Below, piece after piece: positions 48,475-58,100 of a DNA stretch of 64,000 bases (positions are counted from its first letter, which is position 1; each line of letters opens with the position of its first letter). The notes below the pieces were generated by a model that saw nothing but the letters and a program-made list of their open reading frames with translations, ran no database searches and was not told the origin of the DNA. A program made the position numbers and the translations under genes. Source of the stretch: DASXKD01 sp963762735 (lineage in GTDB: Bacteria; Actinomycetota; Actinomycetes; Streptosporangiales; Streptosporangiaceae); contig CAVXMG010000025.1 in assembly GCA_963762735.1 (NCBI GenBank), forward strand, positions 248,001 to 312,000, written 5' to 3'.

Positions 48475-49686
48475 ATGACTGCCGTCCACCGCCGCATTTC
48501 CGAACGTGTCAGCGCCATTACCGAATCCGCCACACTCGCCGTGGACGCCAAGGCGAAGGCGCTCAAGGCGGCGGGCCGGCCGGTGATCGGCTTCGGCGCG
48601 GGGGAACCGGACTTCCCCACCGCCGATTACATCGTGGCGGCGGCACAGCGCGCCTGCGCGGAGCCGCGGTTCCACAAGTACTCCCCCACGCCCGGGCTGC
48701 CCGAGCTGCGCGAGGCGGTCGCCGTGAAGACCGCGCGCGACTCGGGGTACCAGGTCGCCGCGGGCCAGGTGCTGATCACCAACGGCGGCAAGCAGGCCGT
48801 GTTCCAGGCGTTCGCGACCCTGCTCGACCCCGGCGACGAGGTGCTGCTGCCCACCCCGTACTGGACCACCTACCCCGAGGCCATCTCGCTGGCCGGTGGC
48901 GTCGCGGTGCCGGTGCTGACCGACGAGCGGTCCGGGTACTGCGTGTCGGTCGCCGATCTGGAGGCGGCCTGCACGCCCCGGACCAAGGCGCTGCTTTTCG
49001 TGTCGCCGTCCAACCCGACGGGGGCGGTGTACCCGCCGGACCAGGTCGCCGAGATCGGCCGGTGGGCGGCGGGCCGCGGCCTGTGGGTGATCACCGACGA
49101 GATCTACGAGCACCTCGTCTACGGCACCGCCAGGTTCGTCTCCATGCCGGTCGTGGTGCCGGAACTGGCGGACAGGTGCGTGGTACTCAACGGGGTGGCC
49201 AAGACCTACGCGATGACCGGATGGCGGGTCGGCTGGATGATCGGCCCGGCCGACGTCGTCAAGGCGGCCGCGAACCTCCAGTCGCACGCCACCTCCAACG
49301 TCTGCAATGTCGCACAGGCCGCGGCGCTCGCCGCGGTCACCGGGGACCTGTCGGCGGCTGAGGCGATGCGCCAGGCATTCGACCGGCGGCGGCTGGCGAT
49401 GACTACGCTGCTGAACGATATGCCCGGGGTGATGTGCCCCCTGCCGGAAGGTGCGTTCTACTGCTACCCCTCGGTCAAGGGCGTGCTCGGCAAGGAACTG
49501 GCCGGCACCAGGCCGGGCAGTACCACGGAGCTGGCCGAGGTCATCCTCGAGCACGCCGACGTGGCCGTGGTGCCGGGCGAGGCCTTCGGGACCCCAGGTT
49601 ACTTCCGGCTGTCCTGCGCGCTCGGTGACGCCGACCTGGAGGAAGGGCTCACCCGGATGCACAAGCTGCTCGCGCAGGCGAAGTAG
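48475..49686 (+). CDS. Pyridoxal-phosphate-dependent aminotransferase (aspartate aminotransferase type)
   Basis: Class I aminotransferase, 403 aa, likely transferring amino groups between aspartate and 2-oxoglutarate. Motifs: FGAGEPDFPTADYI at the N-terminus, SPSNPTGAVY (NPTG at 180-183), DEIYEHLVY, and the PLP-binding Lys243 in NGVAKTYAMTGWRVGW; Arg near the end in GYFRLSCALGD. It is divergent from the tRNA-secE operon. In Streptomyces an aspC-like gene sits at this place. The exact substrate cannot be told from sequence. Confidence 0.9.
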   Translation: MTAVHRRISERVSAITESATLAVDAKAKALKAAGRPVIGFGAGEPDFPTADYIVAAAQRACAEPRFHKYSPTPGLPELREAVAVKTARDSGYQVAAGQVLITNGGKQAVFQAFATLLDPGDEVLLPTPYWTTYPEAISLAGGVAVPVLTDERSGYCVSVADLEAACTPRTKALLFVSPSNPTGAVYPPDQVAEIGRWAAGRGLWVITDEIYEHLVYGTARFVSMPVVVPELADRCVVLNGVAKTYAMTGWRVGWMIGPADVVKAAANLQSHATSNVCNVAQAAALAAVTGDLSAAEAMRQAFDRRRLAMTTLLNDMPGVMCPLPEGAFYCYPSVKGVLGKELAGTRPGSTTELAEVILEHADVAVVPGEAFGTPGYFRLSCALGDADLEEGLTRMHKLLAQAK

Positions 49687-49698
49687 ACCGTCCGCCGG

Positions 49699-50712
49699 AT
49701 GGCACGGCCGCTCGCCGCACTCCCCAAGGCGCACCTGCACCTGCACTTCACCGGCGCCATGCGGCACACCACGCTCGTCGAGCTGGCCCGCGAGCGCGGG
49801 GTGCACCTGCCGGACGCGCTGGCGGCGGCCTGGCCGCCGCGGCTGCGCGGTACCGACGAGCGGGGGTGGTTCCGGTTCCAGCGGCTCTACGACATCGCCC
49901 GCTCGGTACTCCGCGAGCCCGCCGACGTCTTCCGGCTGCTGGCCGAGACCGCGGCGGACGAGCGGGCGGAAGGGTCCGGCTGGCTGGAGATCCAGGTGGA
50001 CCCCTCCGGGTATGCGGCGCGCTTCGGCGGCCTCACCCCCACCGTGGAGCTGGTGCTTGAGGCGGCGCGGGCTGCCGAGGCCGCGACCGGGGTGGGAATC
50101 GGCGTGATCATCGCGGCGAACCGCACCAAGCACCCGCTGGAAGCACGCACGCTGGCCCGGCTCGCCGCGCAGTACGCCGGCTGCGGCGTGACCGGGTTCG
50201 GCCTGAGCAACGACGAGCGGCGGGGTGCCGCCGCCGACTTCGCGCCGGCGTTCCGCATCGCGGGCCGCGCGGGCCTGCTGCTGACCCCGCACGGCGGGGA
50301 AATGGCGGGCCCGGACAGCGTCCGCACCTGCCTGGACGCGCTCGGCGCGCAGCGCATCGGCCACGGCGTGGCCGCAGCGGCGGACCCCGATCTCACCAAG
50401 CGCCTGGCGGCCGGCGGGATCACCTGCGAGGTCTGTCCCGCCTCCAACGTCGCGCTCGGGGTCGCCGCCCGGCCTGGTGACGTCCCGGTGCCCGCGCTGC
50501 TTGGTGCGGGGGTGCCGGTGGCGCTCGGCGCGGACGATCCGCTGCTTTTCGGCTCCCGGCTCACCGCGCAGTACGAACTGGCCCGGCTGGTGCACGGCCT
50601 GAGCGACGCGGAACTGGCCGGGCTTGCCGCGATGTCGGTCCGCGGCTCGGCCGCCCCGCCCGCTACCGCGGCCCGGCTGCTTGCGGGCATCGACGCCTGG
50701 TTGAAGTGCTAG
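49699..50712 (+). CDS. add: Adenosine deaminase family protein
   Basis: Zinc-dependent purine or purine-like deaminase, 337 aa. Metal ligands HLHLHFTG (H14 and H16), His in TPHGGEM with the catalytic Glu, RIGHG, and Asp in GADDPLLF. These follow the adenosine deaminase family, with HGGE in place of HAGE and ADDP in place of TDDP. Starts 12 bp after the aminotransferase, so the two are probably co-transcribed. Adenosine, or a related nucleoside such as aminodeoxyfutalosine, could be the substrate. Confidence 0.87.
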   Translation: MARPLAALPKAHLHLHFTGAMRHTTLVELARERGVHLPDALAAAWPPRLRGTDERGWFRFQRLYDIARSVLREPADVFRLLAETAADERAEGSGWLEIQVDPSGYAARFGGLTPTVELVLEAARAAEAATGVGIGVIIAANRTKHPLEARTLARLAAQYAGCGVTGFGLSNDERRGAAADFAPAFRIAGRAGLLLTPHGGEMAGPDSVRTCLDALGAQRIGHGVAAAADPDLTKRLAAGGITCEVCPASNVALGVAARPGDVPVPALLGAGVPVALGADDPLLFGSRLTAQYELARLVHGLSDAELAGLAAMSVRGSAAPPATAARLLAGIDAWLKC

Positions 50713-50725
50713 CCCTGTTAGCCCA

Positions 50726-50756
50726 GGGGGGCGACCCCCCGGAACCCCCCGCTGGC
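50726..50756. repeat. Dispersed GC-rich palindromic element, copy 5
   Basis: GGGGGGCGACCCCCC followed by GGAACCCCCCGCTGGC. It lies 14 bp after the deaminase stop, in the convergent gap to the next gene, and could terminate transcription. Confidence 0.8.
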
Positions 50757-50759
50757 CTA

Positions 50760-50848
50760 GCGGCCCTGCTGGCTGAGGCCCGGACCCCGGTGGCCGCCAG
50801 GAGGGCGGCGGCCCTGCTGGCTGAGGCCCGGACCCCGGTAGCCGCCAG
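50760..50848. repeat. Two 41-bp direct repeats in the convergent gap
   Basis: Copies at 50760-50800 and 50808-50848 differ by one base (period 48 bp). Each holds GGCCCTGCTGGCTGAGG and CCCGGACCCCGGT. They directly follow the dispersed element and run up to the end of the next gene. Confidence 0.9.
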
Positions 50849-50851
50849 CTT

Positions 50852-51970
50852 CTAGTTCGGCGTGACTGGCGTGATCGCCCGCTCCCGCGCCATCTTGGCT
50901 ACCTTCGCGCGGCGCCTGGAGGGCAGTCCCGGCACGGCCTTAGGCTGCTGCGGCGCGGTGGTGATGTCGACGGCGATCAGGTCGGTGTAGGCGTCCTGGC
51001 GAAGCCGCCGCAGCAGGGCCTGTGCCTGGTTCTTCAGCTTGGCCGACACCCCGGCAACGGAGAACCCGGTGATCCCGGCGGTCGCCAGCAGGCCCTTGGC
51101 CACCGAGCTGCCCCGCGGGCTGGCCAGCAGGTCGGCGAACGCGATCAGGGCGGCGGCCCCGAGGCCGGTGAGGACGAGCTGGATCCAGAAGGCCCGCAGC
51201 ACGCGCACGACCATGCGGAAGTTCCGCAGCAGCGCGTAAGGCCCGATCAGCGTCGTCGGATCCTCGGCGGCGATGGTTAGTTCGTACCAGTGGCGGATTT
51301 GCTGGTACAGGGCCGGGGCGGCGCCTTCGCGCCATTTCTGGTCGGCGGCGACGTTCTTCCATACCATCGCCGAGCCCGCGATCGCCGCCGACGTGTACGG
51401 ATGGAAGTAGCGGGACAGGCGGCCGGCGAGCCGGCCGATCTCGCGGCAGCGCTCCGCGCTCAGCAGGAACCACCAGGCAGACGAATTGCCGGTCCCGGCA
51501 AGTACCCCGGGATCCAGTGCCCAGTAGGCCTCGGCCATGGCGCGGCCAAGCTGGTATCCGCACGCCTGCGTTTCCGACCGCGCGGCCAGCGTGTCCTGGA
51601 TGTGCGCGTCGAACTTGTAGATCAGCTCGGCCAGGTCATCCCACTGCTGGGCGGCGGAGGCATCGCCGCTTGCCCGCGCCTTGGCCAGCGCCTGCGCATC
51701 GCTGTCCAGCATGTGCGCGTAGCTGGCATGCTTCTTGCCGTCGCCGTCCACGCCGAGCTTGGTGGTCAGCGCGATGAGCAGCGCCTGAGCCTGGATGCGC
51801 AGTTCGGCCGGGGTCCGCTCGATCTGGAGCGGCAGCGCGTGGCCGGTGCGGGGTGGTTCGATTCCCGAGCCGGGCGGGGCATCGGGCCGGTTACGTCCCC
51901 GTACTTCGGCCATGCACCAGCCCAGCCGCAGCGCCGTCACAACGGTGGCCGCGTCTCCGGGTACAGCCAT
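50852..51970 (-). CDS. Hypothetical protein with two C-terminal membrane segments
   Basis: No function is recognised. ATG 51970 gives 372 aa. Residues 1-280 are mostly soluble and helical, including ELRIQAQALLIALTTKLGVD, QACGYQLGRAMAEAYWALDP, SSAWWFLLSAERCREIGRLA and RLSRYFHPYTSAAIAGSAMV. Two hydrophobic segments follow near 290-340 (WIQLVLTGLGAAALIAFADL and GLLATAGITGFSVAGVSA), then a basic tail (GLPSRRRAKVAKMARERA). The large domain would lie in the cytosol. It is convergent with the deaminase gene and followed on the right by a 197-bp spacer with a possible -10 (TACGAT) but no confident -35. Confidence 0.75.
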   Translation of the reverse strand: MAVPGDAATVVTALRLGWCMAEVRGRNRPDAPPGSGIEPPRTGHALPLQIERTPAELRIQAQALLIALTTKLGVDGDGKKHASYAHMLDSDAQALAKARASGDASAAQQWDDLAELIYKFDAHIQDTLAARSETQACGYQLGRAMAEAYWALDPGVLAGTGNSSAWWFLLSAERCREIGRLAGRLSRYFHPYTSAAIAGSAMVWKNVAADQKWREGAAPALYQQIRHWYELTIAAEDPTTLIGPYALLRNFRMVVRVLRAFWIQLVLTGLGAAALIAFADLLASPRGSSVAKGLLATAGITGFSVAGVSAKLKNQAQALLRRLRQDAYTDLIAVDITTAPQQPKAVPGLPSRRRAKVAKMARERAITPVTPN

Positions 51971-52167
51971 GGCACCGTCCTGCCCCGTGGGTCGCCCCGA
52001 TGGGAACGCCCGCCCCTGCGGGACCAGTCCGGGCACGCCGCATCGTATTGCACGACAACGTATGCCAAGCCGGGAGTTAAGGCAGGGTAATCGGCGGTAA
52101 ATGGCGCTCCGGGCGCGTTGAGCGGTGGGCCGGTCCCGGCCGCTGGCGGGCGACCGGGACCGGTCCG

Positions 52168-52938
52168 TTACCGGCCCGGGCCGTGGACGGCCGTCCACGG
52201 GCCGGCAAGATGAACGGTGACCACGGCGAGCAGCAGCCCGGTCAGCAATGACGCGGTCAGCAGCAGCCAGCGTGCGGCCCGGCCGCCCAGGACCTGTTCC
52301 GCCCGGTACCCCGCCTGGCGGGCCAGGTCGCTGCCGACCAGCCGGGGCAGCCGCCAAATGTAGGCGAGGACGTGGATGGTCATGGCGCCGAACCACAGCA
52401 CGAACGCCGCTTTGTGCGCGAGCAGCCAGACGCCGGGGCCGGGCCCGGTGAGCGCGAGGATGATGCCGGTGCCGATCACCGCGAGCGAGGTGAGGATGAC
52501 GAACGGCCCGAGCACCCGCAACGGCAGGGCGGGCGGCCCCTTCCGCCGGTATCCGGCATCCCCGGAGTAGTACCGGGCGAACCGGTAGATCGTCGAGCAG
52601 AGCTTGAGCAGCACCGGGCCGATCAGCAGCATGCCGAGAAAGAAGTGCAGGGTGAGCATCTGGCGGACGGCCAGGACGGTGAATCCCTCGGCGGCGAACA
52701 GCACGAGCAGCACCATGCCGGTCAGCCCGGTGAGCCGCTCGTTTCCCTCGGCGCCGCCGGTCGCGCTGTCCGCGCGGCCGGCATACCCGGCATCCTCGTC
52801 GTCGTCCCAGTACCCCCAGGCGGGGGCCTGGCGCTCGCGATACCGGTACCGCTCATCCTCGCCGGCGTAGCGGTCGTCGTTCTCGCCGGCGTGGCGGTGC
52901 CTGGCCGGTTCGCGGTAGTACTGCGACTCGCCCCGCAT
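52168..52938 (-). CDS. Cytochrome b561-like membrane protein with charged N-terminus
   Basis: 256 aa. The first 70 residues are highly charged and Tyr/Arg/Asp-rich (HRHAGENDDRYAGEDERYRY). About five membrane segments follow: LTGMVLLVLFAAEGFTVLAV, LHFFLGMLLIGPVLLKL, VLGPFVILTSLAVIGTGIIL, AAFVLWFGAMTIHVLAYIW and LLLTASLLTGLLLAVVTVHL. Histidines at MLTLHFFLG, LAHKAAF and MTIHVLAY are placed like the haem ligands of b561-type proteins. It lies 37 bp after the sensor kinase gene, probably in one operon. The b561 assignment is a structural inference. Confidence 0.65.
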   Translation of the reverse strand: MRGESQYYREPARHRHAGENDDRYAGEDERYRYRERQAPAWGYWDDDEDAGYAGRADSATGGAEGNERLTGLTGMVLLVLFAAEGFTVLAVRQMLTLHFFLGMLLIGPVLLKLCSTIYRFARYYSGDAGYRRKGPPALPLRVLGPFVILTSLAVIGTGIILALTGPGPGVWLLAHKAAFVLWFGAMTIHVLAYIWRLPRLVGSDLARQAGYRAEQVLGGRAARWLLLTASLLTGLLLAVVTVHLAGPWTAVHGPGR

Positions 52939-52975
52939 GGTTTCCAGCCTGCGCCATGGGTTGCCGGGAACCTGT

Positions 52976-54427
52976 TCAGCAATGGTTCAGAACTGGTAAG
53001 GAATCGCCGTCCTGCCGGCCAGCCCCGTCGGCCGCCAGGACGGCCGGGCCGGCCGGCGCGGCGGGCAGGTCGAGGGTGACCGTGAGGCCGCCGCCCGGGG
53101 TGTCCGACAGTTCGGCGGACCCGCCGTTGGAGGTGGCGAGCCGGTGCACGATGGCCAGGCCGAGCCCGGTCCCGCCGGAGGTGTTGCTGGCGAACCTGCG
53201 GAACGCCGCCTCCTGCTGCGCCCGGCTCATGCCCGGCCCGTCGTCGGCCACGACGACCAGGGCGCCCCGCCCGCCCGGATGGGCGCTGACCCGGACGTGC
53301 CCGCCGGCCGGTACCGCGTCCAGTGCGTTGGCGATCAGGTTGTCCAGGATCTGTTCCAGGTGGCCCTCGCCCAGGCTGGCGCGTAGCTGGCCGGGCCCGG
53401 AGACGGACAGGCCGGCCGCACGCTCCTCCGCCACCGGGCTCCAGGCCGCGACCCGGTCGCAGATCACGTCGGCCACCGGCACCGGCACGGGCACGGTCAC
53501 CGCGCTCTCCGCCCTGGCGACCGCGAGCAGCCCGTCCACCAGCCGGGACAGCCGGGCGATCTCGCCTTGCGCGCCGGCCAGTTCCGCCGCGGTGGCTTCG
53601 TCGGCGTCGGCCGCGAGCAGGTCCAGCCGCAGCCGCAACGCGGCCAGCGGGGTGCGCAACTGATGCGAGACGTCGGCCATCATGGCCCGGTTGCCGTGCA
53701 CCAGGGCCTCCAGCCGCCCGGCCATGGTGTTGAACGTGCTGGCCAGGCGGCGTACCTCGGGTGGACCGTGCCGGGCGGCCGACCGGGTGTCGAGCGCGCC
53801 GCCGCCCAGCCGCTGCGCGGCCGCGTCAAGCGCCGACAGCGGCCGTCCTGCCCAGCGCCCGACCCACACCGCGGCGATCGCCCCGGCGACCAGGCCGCCG
53901 GCCGCAATCGCGGCGAGCACCGCCCACAGCACCCGGAGCCGCTCGTCAAGCTCGGCGGTGGACCGGGCGAGCACCACCACCCCGGCCGGCGGCCGGCCGG
54001 TGGCCGTGTCCACGGCCGCGGCCACCTGCAGACGGCCCGGCGGCTGGATGATGGAGATGCCGCCGCCGCGCTGCACGGCGCGCATCGTTGCCGCGACCGG
54101 CGCGGCAGGCCCTGCGGCCAGGCCCGGCTCGCCGGGGAGCGCCGTCCCGGTGGTGTGCGCGATCAGCCGCCCCGCCGCGTTGTACACCCAGCCGGCCTCA
54201 CCCGATTTGCTGGCCCGGGCGAGGAAGGCCGCGATGGCCGGGCTGTGGCCCGGTTCGGTGAGGCCGTCCTCCGCGATGGCGGCGAACGCCCGGGCGGTCA
54301 GCACCGTGTCCTGCCGGAACGAGGCCCGCTCCCGGGCGGTGGTGATCAGGCCGAGCGGGACGACGGCGCCCAGCAGCAGGGCGCCGACCAGGGACAGCAT
54401 GGTGAGCGCTATCCGGCGGGCCATCAC
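52976..54427 (-). CDS. Sensor histidine kinase (PhoR/HAMP type)
   Basis: 483 aa. Two membrane segments: near the N-terminus IALTMLSLVGALLLGAVVPL and at about 165-190 VLWAVLAAIAAGGLVAGAI. The extracytoplasmic region of about 135 residues lies between them. HAMP domain with RWAGRPLSALDAAAQRLG; HisKA with MADVSHQLRTPLAALRLRL (phospho-His); HATPase_c with NLIANALDAVPAGG, DDGPGM and GTGLGLAIVHR. The start is GTG 54427 overlapping the regulator stop, or ATG 54424 immediately after. The pair plus the b561-like gene form an operon. Confidence 0.92.
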   Translation of the reverse strand: MMARRIALTMLSLVGALLLGAVVPLGLITTARERASFRQDTVLTARAFAAIAEDGLTEPGHSPAIAAFLARASKSGEAGWVYNAAGRLIAHTTGTALPGEPGLAAGPAAPVAATMRAVQRGGGISIIQPPGRLQVAAAVDTATGRPPAGVVVLARSTAELDERLRVLWAVLAAIAAGGLVAGAIAAVWVGRWAGRPLSALDAAAQRLGGGALDTRSAARHGPPEVRRLASTFNTMAGRLEALVHGNRAMMADVSHQLRTPLAALRLRLDLLAADADEATAAELAGAQGEIARLSRLVDGLLAVARAESAVTVPVPVPVADVICDRVAAWSPVAEERAAGLSVSGPGQLRASLGEGHLEQILDNLIANALDAVPAGGHVRVSAHPGGRGALVVVADDGPGMSRAQQEAAFRRFASNTSGGTGLGLAIVHRLATSNGGSAELSDTPGGGLTVTLDLPAAPAGPAVLAADGAGRQDGDSLPVLNHC

Positions 54428-55098
54428 GCGCCGCCGAGGCGGAAGCCCCTGCCGTACACGGTCTCGATCAGGCCGGGCACCCCGAGCTTGCGGCGCAGCG
54501 CTCCCACATGCACGTCAAGCACCTTGGTGGGCCCGTACCAGTGGGCGTCCCACGCGCTCTCCAGGATCTCCTGGCGGCTGAGCACCCGGCCCGGGTCGGC
54601 GGCCAGGCATTCCAGGATGTCGAACTCCTTGGGGGTCAGCGCCACCTCCTGGCCGGACACGGTGACCCTGCGGGTCCGCAGGTCCACCGTGAGCGGGCCG
54701 TGCTTCAGCAGTTCGCCGCCGGGGCGCACACGGCGCAGCACGGCCCGGATCCGGGCCAGCAGCTCGGCCAGTCCGAACGGCTTGACCAGGTAGTCGTCCG
54801 CGCCCGCGTCGAGGGCGAGCACCCGCTCGGGCTCCTCGCCCCGCGCGGTGACCACGATGATCGCCACCCGCGACCGCTCCCGCAGCTGGCGGCAGACCTC
54901 CACGCCGTCGGTGTCGGGCAGGCCCAGATCGAGCAGGACCACGTCAGGCTCGCCGCAGCGCAGTGCCTCGCCTCCCGTCGTGACGTGATCCACGTCGTAC
55001 CCGCCGCGGCGCAGCCCGCGGACGAGCTGGGTGGCGATCCCCAGGTCGTCTTCCACGACCAGCACGCTGGTCCGGGCCTGGCCGGCGGCGCCGGCCAC
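54424..55098 (-). CDS. OmpR/PhoB-family response regulator
   Basis: 224 aa. Receiver domain 10-122 with VVEDDLG, phospho-acceptor D57 in VVLLDLGLPD, Thr/Ser switch in VVTARG and Lys in DDYLVKPFG. The winged-helix DNA-binding domain spans about 130-222 (ALTPKEFDILECLAADPGRV, DVHVGALRRKLG and YGRGFRL). It partners with the kinase that follows. The 90 bp upstream carry no gene. Confidence 0.92.
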   Translation of the reverse strand: MAGAAGQARTSVLVVEDDLGIATQLVRGLRRGGYDVDHVTTGGEALRCGEPDVVLLDLGLPDTDGVEVCRQLRERSRVAIIVVTARGEEPERVLALDAGADDYLVKPFGLAELLARIRAVLRRVRPGGELLKHGPLTVDLRTRRVTVSGQEVALTPKEFDILECLAADPGRVLSRQEILESAWDAHWYGPTKVLDVHVGALRRKLGVPGLIETVYGRGFRLGGA

Positions 55099-55188
55099 GG
55101 CCCGGCAGGGCAGGCAGATTCATGAGACCACGGTAGGCGGCGCGGCGGGCTCACCGGGCCTTTCCCTCATATGACGCATAGGCGCAGG

Positions 55189-58100
55189 TCAGGCAAGCGT
55201 CCAGCGCCATGTTGGGAGCAGCTCGTCCAGGAGTGCCTCGGTCTCTGTGGTCAGCTCCGGCGGCCCGTCCATGGACGCGCGGGTCCAGATCTCCCCTGCC
55301 GCGGCATAGAGCATGTTCTCCTGGCCGGTGGCGTGCGCGGCGGTCAGCAGGTCGCGCCAGAGCAGCTCGTCGTCCGGCGCGATCCGCAGCCCGGTGCGCA
55401 CGGCGTCCATCGCGCCGCGGGAGTCCCCGCCGTTCAGCCGCAGCTCGCACAGGCGATGCGCGGCGTCGGCGACGCGGGCGTACACCTCGTACTCCAGGCC
55501 GTCGGTGACGATCCAGGAGTAGCCGCCCGGCCCGCAGCCTGCCAGGAAGTGGCCGTCGACCAGGCTCAGTGCCTGCGCCAGCTTGGCCTCCTCCGGCGCG
55601 TGACCGCCGTGGCTGCCCTTGCCGCCCGGCCCGGCCGCCTGCCCGGCCTGGGCCACCAGGGTGAGGAACACGTGCCAGTCCACCTTGACCCCGGAGCCGA
55701 GGCGCAGCCGGCCGCTGGCATCGGCGGCCAGGTGCGGGCGGCCGATGCCGTCGGTGCCGAGCCAGTACGCGACCTCATCAAGCACGGCGTCCCTGGTCTC
55801 GTCGGCCACGCCCTGCGGCCAGATCGCCCTGGCCAGCACGTTGGGGTACACCCCGGCGGGGTGGGTCGCCAGGTAGACCACGATCTCCGTGGCCAGGGGC
55901 AGCATGCCGGGGTCGATCTCCCCGGTGGCCCGCACGGACACCGGGCCAAGCAGGGTGACCTCGGCCGGCATGGTGGCATCCGGGGCCAGGTGCGGGGCCG
56001 GTGCCGCGTCCACCGGCGGCGCGGACATCAGCGCTCCCGTCATGTCGTCCGCGGCGTCGAACAGGCCCGCCACCGCCACCTGCTGCTGCGCCGGGATGAG
56101 CTGAGCCGTGACGTCCAGGCCCAGCTCGGGCGCCCGCAACTGCCCGTCCGGGGTGACCTCCCAGGTCCAGGCGGCGCCGGGGACCTCGCCCGCGACCAGG
56201 TAACCGGCGGCCAGGCAGCCGGCCCGGCCGAGCGCGGCCAGCCGCTGCGCCTCCTGCGGCGTCGGCGGGATCAGCGTGATCAGGTAGTGCGGCGTCCAGG
56301 CCTCGGGGATGAGCCCCTCGGCCCGGCCGGCCAGCACCGACCGGGCGCCGGAGGCGGCCAGGGCGTCCGCCACGCCTGCGGCGTGCGCCTCGAGCAGCGG
56401 CAGTGCCTTTGCCAGGGAACCTGCCACGTGCACCCGGTCGGGCGAGAGCACCTCCAGGTCCTCGCCGGCTCCCACCAGCGTCAGGTGCATCGTGTCGGAC
56501 CAGAGGCTGGTGGCGAGTTCTGTGGCCATCGCGCACAGCGCATCGGCGACCAGTTCCTCCGGGCCGGTGACGGCGATCGGGCCACGCGCGGCCTCCAGGT
56601 CCACGAGCACCCGGCCGGTGGCATCGGTGCCGATGGTCACCAGGCCCGGGTACAGGGCGGTGCCGTGGCCGTCCAGGCCCGGCACGTCGGCCTGCGGCAG
56701 CCGCCACACCTGGCCGTCGCCCACCGCGTACCAGGGCGCGGGCACGTCGTCGCTGGGCGGGTTGACCCACAGGTCCAGGTTGTCGTCGCCGACGTGCGCG
56801 GCGAACACGGTCGGTGGCGTCCGGCCCTGCCGCTGCAGCGTGCGGCTGAGATGGCGCAGGCCCGCGTCCAGCACCCGGGCGGAGCTCTCGTCCGCGCCCA
56901 GGCGCAGCGCCGCCTCCGCCCACGCGGCCTCCGGCTCCGGCGCGACGACCCGCCGGCCGGGCGGCCTGCGCCGTGCCTGCCTGCGGCGGCGGCGCTCCAG
57001 CGCGGCCAGGACGCCCGCGGCGAGCAGCCCCGCGGCGGCGAGCTCCAGTGGGTAGCCGGGGGCGGACCGCGGCGCGGCGTGGGCGGCCGCGGGGTCCGAG
57101 GCCGGCGTGGCGTGCACCGGCCTGCCAGGAGCCGGCCCGCCAGGAGCCGGGGCGGACGTGGCCGGGGCGACGTGCCGGCGCGGACGCGGCGGGCGTGCGG
57201 GCGGCCGGTGGGGCCTGCGCCGGCGGGGTCGCTGCCCGGTGGTATCGCGGGCGGCGGCACCGCGGCGGGCGCGGAGGCGTGCTTGCCTGGCGCGGGCGGG
57301 TGAGCGGCGGGCCGCGGTTCGTGCGCCCGGCCGGAATGCCGGGCCGGCGGGCTGGCCTTGACCTCCTCGATGCCGGGGCCGTGGGCGTCGTGTGGCATGC
57401 GCAGCACCCAGCCGGGCCGGATGAGGCTGGCGATGGTGAGCGTGGAGCCGTCCGGCTGCGGCAGGTTCTTGTTCAGCTCGAAGATCTCCCGGTACCGCCT
57501 GCCGTCACCGAGGTGGTTCTCGGCGATCTCCCACAGGCTTTCGTGGAACCGGCCGGCGGCCGGCTTCACCACATAGATCTTTTCTGTGCGGTGCGCCCAC
57601 CTGTCCTGCCCGTTCTGCCCGCCGTCCGGGCTCGCAGCGGTGGCCTGCGTCCCGTTGCCGCCCGGCGAGCCGTTGACGGGCCGGAACTCCTGGCTCACGT
57701 CCGAGGGGCCGAGCAGCCGGTGCGCGCCTCCGTTGGCCGCCGGGGCGACCATCATCGACGGTGGCAGCGACTGACCGGGGATGGCGCTGCCGGGCGCGGC
57801 GTCCCTGCCGACGGCGTGCGCCAGGGCCGTCGCCGCGGGCGGGGTGGCCGCGAGGGCGGCGGCCGGTGCCAGCGCGGGAGCCACGGCAGCGGCCGTGGAC
57901 AGCAGCAGCGCGGCGGTGACCAGGCGGTGCACGAGCGCCTGCATTCCCCCGGCCAGCGGTACCCGCCGCGGCATGCCGATGTTCCGTACGGCCGCGGACA
58001 CCTCGGCGACCACGCACCACACCAGTTGCAGCCAGGCCAGCCACACCACCACCGAACAGGCCCTGAGCACGGTCGCGGCCTCGAGCCGGTGGGTGAGCAG

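Noticed and set aside
47983..50595. Open frame of 870 codons on the minus strand across the tRNA, aminotransferase and deaminase genes
   Set aside because: It runs through a tRNA and two well-supported genes on the other strand; composition is that of a shadow frame.
55171..57303. Open frame of 710 codons antisense to the LysM-BTAD gene
   Set aside because: His/Gly/Arg-rich shadow translation opposite a gene with clear domains.
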